This document shows, one piece after another, positions 58,148 to 64,000 of a DNA stretch of 64,000 nucleotides. A model generated the notes under the pieces. The model saw nothing but the letters and a program-made list of their open reading frames with translations, ran no database searches and was not told the origin of the DNA. Origin of the DNA: Novosphingobium sp. 9 (GTDB lineage: Bacteria > Pseudomonadota > Alphaproteobacteria > Sphingomonadales > Sphingomonadaceae); contig NZ_CP022707.1 of assembly GCF_025340265.1 (NCBI RefSeq), positions 2,294,501 to 2,358,500 on the forward strand. The letters are read 5' to 3'. The first letter of the stretch is position 1. Every line of letters starts with the position of its first letter. Both the position numbers and the translations under genes were made by a program.

Positions 58148-59914
58148 TCATTTTAGCAGGATCATGGCCTCTGCACCGTCCGGCCCTGCTTCCGAAAAAT
58201 CCAGACTGCGAACCGAGACCTGGTCGCGACCGCCCCGCTTTGCCTGGTAAAGTGCTTCATCGGCCAGGCGGTAGAGCGCTTGAAAATCCGCGATCAGTAC
58301 ACTTTGCGCGACGCCAATGCTGACCGTGACGGGACGATTTCCAATTCGCTCTCCGTGCCTGCAATCCCGTATCTGCGTGCGCAGGCCATCTGCAAAATTC
58401 ATCAGATCCATGTCCATCAGACCAGCAATCATGATGGCGAACTCCTCGCCACCGAGCCGTGCAACCGCACAAGATGCGCTTTCGTGGTCAGCAAGACATT
58501 CGCCGATCGCCTGAAGCACCGCATCACCGGCATCGTGACCGTACACGTCGTTGATGGACTTGAACCAATCGACATCGATCAAAAGGAGCGCAATGGCCTC
58601 GTCTCGATCGTGCGCAGCGCCCATAATTGCTTGCGAACGTTCAATGAACCCCCGCCTGTTGGGTAATCCGGTCAGCACATCTCGGCGTGCCAGTTCCTGC
58701 GCCTGGGCTTCAGCGTGACGTGCCAAATCCCGTTCCATCTTGAGGCGCGCGTGCGAACGGGAAGCTGCCACAGACAGCCACAGGGTCTGCCATGCTGCCG
58801 CGAAGAGTACCAGGATCTGGGATCCACCTCCCCAGAACATGGCGTCGGCGTCGAAAAAGTTGGTCGAGGCCAGCGCGACCATCGGGACTGCCCACGCTCC
58901 CGCAAAGCGGCGCGCCGAGAGACTGCCCCGCCGCCAGGCCTGGCCGAGGCAACACGTGACAACGAGCAGATCGGCGAGAACTGCCAAGGATAGCACGCTG
59001 CCCAACAGGTCGATCGGTCCAGACCGCATCAGTGAAATCGGAATGCCCAGAAGACTGACGGCAAGCGTCAGCCCCAGAGCCAGCCCCCTGAGCCATTTGG
59101 CAACATCGCTCTTGTCGAGCGCCGTGACCGCGCTCAGGGTTGCCAGAGAGATCGCGAGACAGGAAAGGCCGGTGCAGATCTGCGCCGAGACTGCTCCGGC
59201 CATCCAGGGCAGGAAGAAGAGATGAAGCTGCGACCAGCAACTTCCCCACGCGATCATGCAAACTGCCCATGATGCCTGCCAGGCAGAAAACTGGTTGCGC
59301 ATGGTCAGCGCCAGGGATGCATTGTAGATGGCGCCCACCAGCAACAGCGTCAGAGCCGCGCCGACCAGGGCCGCCAAGCCAGTGGTTTGCGTAGCTTCCT
59401 CACCGTTTTCGACGAGCCGCATACGCAAAAGGCGTGCGCTTGCGACTTTGTCGAAGCGCATAATGAAACCGACAAGGCGAGCGTCGCGTTGCGGTGCGCG
59501 AAAAGCAAGTTGCCCCCCTGCCCGCCAGTGTTCGCCAAAATCACCGCTGCGCACGCCCTGTCGTTCCGTCTTCCCGTCCGCATAGACGAAAGTCACCGCC
59601 AACCGGTCGAAGCGCGAACTGTGGATGATGAGCGACAACTCGTCATTCAGGTCCACGCCCGAAGGCAGGACATCGTAAAACCACAGAACGCCTTTTTGAT
59701 ACCCGCTGGGCATGCCCGTACAATTGAACCTCGCAGGCATATAGCCTTGCGGAACTTCGACCGCGCTCACGGCATGGCACAAGGGCCGGTTGATGTGCAG
59801 GTTTGTAGCTGACGCAGGCCCGGACCATCCGCCCGCAACCACAAGAAGCGCCAGTGTGCAAAGAAGGCCCCATGCCCTTCGACAAAGTATCTGGAGTAAC
59901 GATTCGTGCGGCAT
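58148..59914 (-). CDS. Membrane diguanylate cyclase with 7TMR-DISM sensor
   Basis: A 588-residue protein: signal peptide, an extracellular DISM-like domain (residues about 40-170), seven hydrophobic segments (about 180-385), a short coiled coil, and a GGDEF domain with GGEEF (near residue 488). No RxxD inhibitory site five residues upstream is seen. It probably makes cyclic di-GMP. It lies 2-3 kb from the type I secretion genes, which in other bacteria export adhesins controlled by cyclic di-GMP. Confidence 0.88.
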   Translation of the reverse strand: MPHESLLQILCRRAWGLLCTLALLVVAGGWSGPASATNLHINRPLCHAVSAVEVPQGYMPARFNCTGMPSGYQKGVLWFYDVLPSGVDLNDELSLIIHSSRFDRLAVTFVYADGKTERQGVRSGDFGEHWRAGGQLAFRAPQRDARLVGFIMRFDKVASARLLRMRLVENGEEATQTTGLAALVGAALTLLLVGAIYNASLALTMRNQFSAWQASWAVCMIAWGSCWSQLHLFFLPWMAGAVSAQICTGLSCLAISLATLSAVTALDKSDVAKWLRGLALGLTLAVSLLGIPISLMRSGPIDLLGSVLSLAVLADLLVVTCCLGQAWRRGSLSARRFAGAWAVPMVALASTNFFDADAMFWGGGSQILVLFAAAWQTLWLSVAASRSHARLKMERDLARHAEAQAQELARRDVLTGLPNRRGFIERSQAIMGAAHDRDEAIALLLIDVDWFKSINDVYGHDAGDAVLQAIGECLADHESASCAVARLGGEEFAIMIAGLMDMDLMNFADGLRTQIRDCRHGERIGNRPVTVSIGVAQSVLIADFQALYRLADEALYQAKRGGRDQVSVRSLDFSEAGPDGAEAMILLK

Positions 59915-60325
59915 GTCTTGCGTAATAGCCTAAAAATACTGCATTCGTTACAGAGGCACGGATAAGCGAAGATGGCGATATCCGGATCGGTGCCGATTCA
60001 CTGGTGAAGAACAGCTACCGCCGTGTGATCGATCATACAGTATGCGCCCAAACGGTAGAACAGCGGCTTTTGACATCCCTTGTCGGCGAGCGGATGGCAG
60101 CTGAACGATGTCGGGCAAAATCGGGCCGGATAGCACCAAACCGGCTAATTCCTGTCGGGCGCACCGCCAAGCGCGTAAGCATCGGCCGCCCCAATAGTCA
60201 CGCAGACAATACATCAAGAACTTGGGCACCGGATGGTACACCGCTGCCCTGATCCGCAGACACAGCAAGCCGCGCGCCGCATAATATCCACGCCGCCCAG
60301 CTCGCCAAAAATTCCATAATGGGAA
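59915..60325. other. Stretch without a supported gene
   Basis: About 410 bases. The minus-strand ORF 59948-60268 is composed of Arg- and Pro-rich random-like sequence and I do not support it. No terminator of note. Confidence 0.4.
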
Positions 60326-60775
60326 TTACGCGCAGGACGCGCTATCAAGGTCGTTCAGCATGATCTTCATGGCTTCCTTACCTCGCTGCGTCAGCTTTAC
60401 AACAACTCGGCGATGATCAAATATATCGGGAATTCGCTCAAGAAAATTTGCTGCAGCGAGACGGTCTATTCGGCGCATCGCCGAAGCAGCTGTTTCGCCG
60501 GAGACAAGCATCAATTGCTTTATGTAAATTGTCGTATTTTGTTCCGAGCTTATGAAAAGCTCGAGCATCATATCCCAAGCAGAATCACGAAATAGCCCTC
60601 TCGGTGCAATTTTTGCAATTCTTTGACGAGAAGAAAGCAGCCTCTTGGCACATTCCAGAAGGCTATTATTTACACCTCCACAGAGATTGGAATGGGAGGG
60701 TCCTTGCCCTCTTGCAGCATCACGCAAATATGTGCCGACCCCAAACTCTTCAATGAAAGCTTCAGCATAAGCCAT
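60326..60775 (-). CDS. MarR-like winged-helix regulator
   Basis: A 149-residue protein. The middle contains IYIKQLMLVSGETAASAMRR, a recognition helix, followed by the wing (IPDIFDHRRVVVKLTQRGKE). It resembles sphingomonad MarR-type proteins beside EPS or signalling genes. Its target is not known. GC is lower than in neighbours. Confidence 0.7.
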   Translation of the reverse strand: MAYAEAFIEEFGVGTYLRDAARGQGPSHSNLCGGVNNSLLECAKRLLSSRQRIAKIAPRGLFRDSAWDMMLELFISSEQNTTIYIKQLMLVSGETAASAMRRIDRLAAANFLERIPDIFDHRRVVVKLTQRGKEAMKIMLNDLDSASCA

Positions 60776-60913
60776 TCATCTCATCCTGCACCTGCTACCG
60801 CCAGCACCAAAATGGACGCAAAGGCCTTAACAAAAAATTCACTTTTTCGATTATGAACTGACGTAATTTATTATAATTATTACATATTTTTATGCACACA
60901 AGTGAACTATAGC

Positions 60914-62101
60914 TCATCGTTCACGCAACGCTTCCCGAGCCTTGTTGAAAGGCTTCAGAAGATACTCCAGAACGGTCCTTTCGCCAGTATGGACATCAAC
61001 CGTGGCGATCATGCCGGGACTGATCGGCAAGCGCTTACCAAGCTTGTTGACCAGGGCTTCCGAATTGGTCCGAATGAACACCCGATAATAATATATATCC
61101 GGCTTCACCTCATCACGGATCGTATCCGGTGAAATGGTCGTGACCCTTCCCTGCAACCCTCCGTAGATCGCGTAATCGTAAGCCGTGATCTTGACCGTCG
61201 CGCGCTGCCCCGGATGGATGAAGGCAATATCCCGAGGCGACATGCGCGCTTCAATCAACAGTTGATCCCCCAGCGGAACGATCTGCATGACCTCGCCATT
61301 GGGGGGGATGACGCCGCCGACCGTCGAGACATCGATGCTTTTCACGATGCCATGCACAGGCGAGCGCAAAGTCAGGCGCTGCAAGGTGTCGGAGCGTCCG
61401 CGAACAACCGGCGCCAGGGCCGTCGTGTCTTCATTGACCTTTGCCAGTTCCTGTTGGGCATCGACGACATACTGAGAGCGGAGATCCGACTTTTTCAGCT
61501 CAAGATCCGCGCGTTGACGCTTGAGGCGGAGAACCTCCACGGTACTTGCAGCACCGACATCAATGAGCGATTCACCGATCCCCACCTCCTTGTTGATGAG
61601 CACAAGGGATTCATCCACCAGCGCCACCGAGCTGGCCAGACTTTGGCGCCGGTCATTGTAGAGCTTGGTCTCGGATGCCTTGAGATCGGGATATTTGTCG
61701 AGTTCCGGCGGAAAACTGATCGGGGTGCCGTTGATTTCCGCCTTCAGGCGAGCCGCCGCAGCCAGCCCGGCATGATACTTCGCCTCGCTTTCCTCGACCG
61801 TCGACCCCGCCTGCGTGGGATCGAGTTGCGCAATCAACTGACCCGGCTCGACGATATCGTCCTGGCGCACGAACATCTTCTTGAGGATGCCGCCTTCCAG
61901 CGACTGCACCACCTGATCGCGCGAAGTGGGCACCACTCGTCCGGTTCCGGTGGACACCTCATCCAGCGGGCTGAGCGAGGCCCAGGCAACCCCCACCACG
62001 AACAGTCCCGCCACGGCCCAGATCGTTCGTGTGGCCAGCGTGAAACGCTTGTCCTTTTCGTCCTCGAACAGATCGTCGTCGCTATCGTTCCAGCCAGTCA
62101 T
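60914..62101 (-). CDS. HlyD-family membrane fusion protein of a type I secretion system
   Basis: A 395-residue periplasmic adaptor with one N-terminal helix (about residues 27-46), a coiled-coil arm (about 120-255), flanked by lipoyl halves (GRVVPTSRDQVVQSLEGG and LRSPVHGIVKSIDVSTVG). The C-terminal VKITAYDYAIYGGL and SPGMIATVDVHTGERTVLE are diagnostic. It overlaps the ABC gene by 4 bases. An AT-rich gap of 138 bases separates it from the regulator. Confidence 0.92.
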   Translation of the reverse strand: MTGWNDSDDDLFEDEKDKRFTLATRTIWAVAGLFVVGVAWASLSPLDEVSTGTGRVVPTSRDQVVQSLEGGILKKMFVRQDDIVEPGQLIAQLDPTQAGSTVEESEAKYHAGLAAAARLKAEINGTPISFPPELDKYPDLKASETKLYNDRRQSLASSVALVDESLVLINKEVGIGESLIDVGAASTVEVLRLKRQRADLELKKSDLRSQYVVDAQQELAKVNEDTTALAPVVRGRSDTLQRLTLRSPVHGIVKSIDVSTVGGVIPPNGEVMQIVPLGDQLLIEARMSPRDIAFIHPGQRATVKITAYDYAIYGGLQGRVTTISPDTIRDEVKPDIYYYRVFIRTNSEALVNKLGKRLPISPGMIATVDVHTGERTVLEYLLKPFNKAREALRER

Positions 62102-64000
62102 GAGGGCTTCCCCTTCCCTTGCATGATCTGCAACGCTGTATCCTTGCCCTCGTCGAGCGTGACCTGTCCGTCGTGAATCACGATGATACGGTCAACAAGA
62201 TCCAGCACCCGCAGACGATGCGTGGCCACCACAACGGTGCGCGGCGCGCTCCAGGCCTTGAACCGCTCGATGAACAACCGTTCGGTGGCATCATCCATGG
62301 AAGCGGTAGGCTCATCGAGCAGCAGCACCGTCGGTTGGCGAAGCAACAGGCGCGCGAGCAGAAGTGCCTGCACCTGCCCTCCGGACAGCCCCTCGCCCCC
62401 CTCCTGCACCATGTATTCCAGCCCGGCCTGCGTTCGCCGGATGAATTCGTCCGCACCCACCATGTGCAGCGCATCGACGATTTCCGCCCCGGTGGCATTG
62501 GGCGCCCCCATCAGGAGATTGTCGCGCAAGGTGCCATGGAACAGCCTGCTGCTTTGCGTGATCAGGCCGACGTCGCGGCGCACGTCGCCCGGATCGATAT
62601 GGTGAAGCGCCAGATCGTCCAGCAGCACTTCTCCGGAAGTGGGCTGCATCATTCCGGAGAGACCTTGCAGCAAGGTGCTCTTGCCAGCACCATTGCGCCC
62701 CAGCAATGCGACCTTCTCTCCGGGCCGGATGTCGAGTTCGTTCACGCTCAGGGCCGGCGCTGCGGTGGTATCGCCATAATGGAACACGGCAGAGCGCAAG
62801 GTGAAATGGCCAGCGACGGAGGGAACCGGGATGCGGTGCTCGTCCGCCGGGCTGTCCACCGGCAGCGCCATGATTTGATCCACGCTTTTCATGCCGACCC
62901 GAGCTTGCTGAAGCCGCCCGAGAACCTGCGTTATCTGCGCCATCGGCGCCATCATCCTCGACCCCAGGATCGATGCCGCGACCAGTGCGCCCGTCGTCAT
63001 CTCGCCCGCCATCACCAGCGGTGCACCGAAGAAGATCACGGCGGCGTAAGACAGGTTCTGAACATTCTGGGTCCAGACGGTGAGGCTGTTCGTCAGTTCC
63101 CGCAACTTCAGCTGCGCCTCTCCGGCGACGGCATTGAAATGGTTCCAGTGATGCTGGAAGCGGCTTTCGGCCTGCAGCGTCTTGATGTCTCCCAAGCGCT
63201 GCACCGCTTCGACGAGCATTGCGTTTCGCAGGGACGATTCCCGCATCGATTCCGTGGCATAGGCACGCAACTTCGGCTGCGCCAGAAGCCCCGGAAGGAC
63301 CAGCAGCACCAGCGCGCCCAGCGGCACCAGCATCAGGCTCCCGGCAATGAACCAGAAGAACACCAGAAAAAGGAAGAAGAACGGCAGATCGACCAGAGCC
63401 GCAACCGTCGTCGATGTCAGCAACTCGCGCACCTGCTCCAGATCGCGCAGCTGCGAAATGAATGTTCCCGTGGAAGCAGGCCGATCGCGATTACGCACCC
63501 TTATGGCATGTCCGAACACCTGATCGGACACGCGCATGTCTGCCCGCTTGCCCAATACGTCGATGATGCTCATGCGCAATCGCCGCAGCAGAAAATCGAA
63601 GCCGATCGCCAGCAGCACGCCGATGAACAGCACGTAGAGGGTCGGGAAGGATTCCGCCGGTACTACCCGGTCATAAACCTGCATGGAGAACAGGACAGTG
63701 CTGAGACCCAGCAGGTTGGTGATAAACGAAGCGACAACCACATGGGTGTAGGAGCCGCCATCCTTCAGCAGCGTGCGCCGCAGCCAATGCTCCTGATAGG
63801 GCCGGATATACGTGTCCACCCGAGCATCGGGCACTCCGCGCGCAGGCCGTGCGATCGCAAAGCGCACCGCCTCGCGCATGATCTCGTCCAGAGGCAAGGC
63901 ATTCGGCAGCCCCCCTTCCCCGGTCACGATCACCGCAGCGTCGTTTTCCAGACTGATGGCCGTTACAATCGCAAGATCGCCACTGGCCAGTTCAGCGATG
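62098..64000 (-). CDS. Type I secretion ABC transporter, LapB-like (5' end outside window)
   Basis: The frame is open to base 64000, so the start is to the right. It has an N-terminal C39-like domain (about the first 80 visible residues, no catalytic Cys seen), six helices, and an ATPase: GRNGAGKSTLLQ (Walker A), LSGGQ, LLLDEPTASMD (Walker B), and VATHRLR (H-loop). It exports a repeat protein through an HlyD and a TolC-like channel. A GTG at 63933 would be an internal start. The cargo gene is not seen. Confidence 0.92.
   Translation of the reverse strand, partial: IAELASGDLAIVTAISLENDAAVIVTGEGGLPNALPLDEIMREAVRFAIARPARGVPDARVDTYIRPYQEHWLRRTLLKDGGSYTHVVVASFITNLLGLSTVLFSMQVYDRVVPAESFPTLYVLFIGVLLAIGFDFLLRRLRMSIIDVLGKRADMRVSDQVFGHAIRVRNRDRPASTGTFISQLRDLEQVRELLTSTTVAALVDLPFFFLFLVFFWFIAGSLMLVPLGALVLLVLPGLLAQPKLRAYATESMRESSLRNAMLVEAVQRLGDIKTLQAESRFQHHWNHFNAVAGEAQLKLRELTNSLTVWTQNVQNLSYAAVIFFGAPLVMAGEMTTGALVAASILGSRMMAPMAQITQVLGRLQQARVGMKSVDQIMALPVDSPADEHRIPVPSVAGHFTLRSAVFHYGDTTAAPALSVNELDIRPGEKVALLGRNGAGKSTLLQGLSGMMQPTSGEVLLDDLALHHIDPGDVRRDVGLITQSSRLFHGTLRDNLLMGAPNATGAEIVDALHMVGADEFIRRTQAGLEYMVQEGGEGLSGGQVQALLLARLLLRQPTVLLLDEPTASMDDATERLFIERFKAWSAPRTVVVATHRLRVLDLVDRIIVIHDGQVTLDEGKDTALQIMQGKGKPS

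Overview
The window looks like a GC-rich chromosome segment from a sphingomonad-type alphaproteobacterium (Novosphingobium-like). Supporting signs are a circularly permuted two-piece tmRNA gene, an HdaA-type DnaA paralogue with a clamp-binding N-terminus, separate purS and purQ genes, a DUF2794 protein, a peptide-poor REP hairpin pair, and the gene set around lptD-surA-pdxA-rsmA. The genus is inferred, not proven.

Layout. 0-12 kb: an M16 lipoprotein peptidase cut by the left edge, an aldo/keto reductase, gph, glmU, an AIM24-like protein, glmS, and a membrane PAS-GGDEF-EAL protein. 11.8-23 kb: purQ/purS, two uncharacterised genes, DUF2794, cysE, hdaA, purM, an AI-2E-type permease, purN fused to a MmcQ/YjbR domain, an SDR-GlcG pair and ndk. 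23.3-25.2 kb: an IS5-family element inside a SUFU-domain gene. 25.3-34.3 kb: holC and pepA, then divergent lptD-surA-pdxA-rsmA (LPS and outer-membrane assembly, vitamin B6, rRNA methylation). 34.3-49.7 kb: ssrA, mscL, lemA with two TPM-domain genes, a Nudix gene, a low-GC orphan, a DPM synthase-GtrA fusion, leuB, recO, a UbiK-like gene, tspO, tlyA, ilvE, yghU and tRNA-Gln. 49.7-56.2 kb: a deleted siphovirus-type prophage beginning at tRNA-Gln: integrase tail, methyltransferase tail, recombination and nuclease genes, tail genes and three cargo genes. 56.2-57.7 kb: an IS3 scar and a decayed FecR/TonB-receptor pair. 58-64 kb: a diguanylate cyclase, a MarR-like regulator and a type I secretion ABC/HlyD pair cut by the right edge.

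GlmU and GlmS both feed UDP-GlcNAc synthesis. PurM, PurN, PurQ and PurS are four de novo purine steps within 9 kb. LptD and SurA serve the outer membrane.

Two themes recur. Five conserved genes (AI-2E permease, purN, lptD, rsmA, yghU) are each broken by one missing base in a C or G run, which most likely reflects the sequence rather than the organism. The region after tRNA-Gln is a graveyard of deletion junctions. The least explained structure is at 46.0-46.2 kb: an 18-codon ORF with a 14-base perfect Shine-Dalgarno match followed by three hairpins and no downstream gene.
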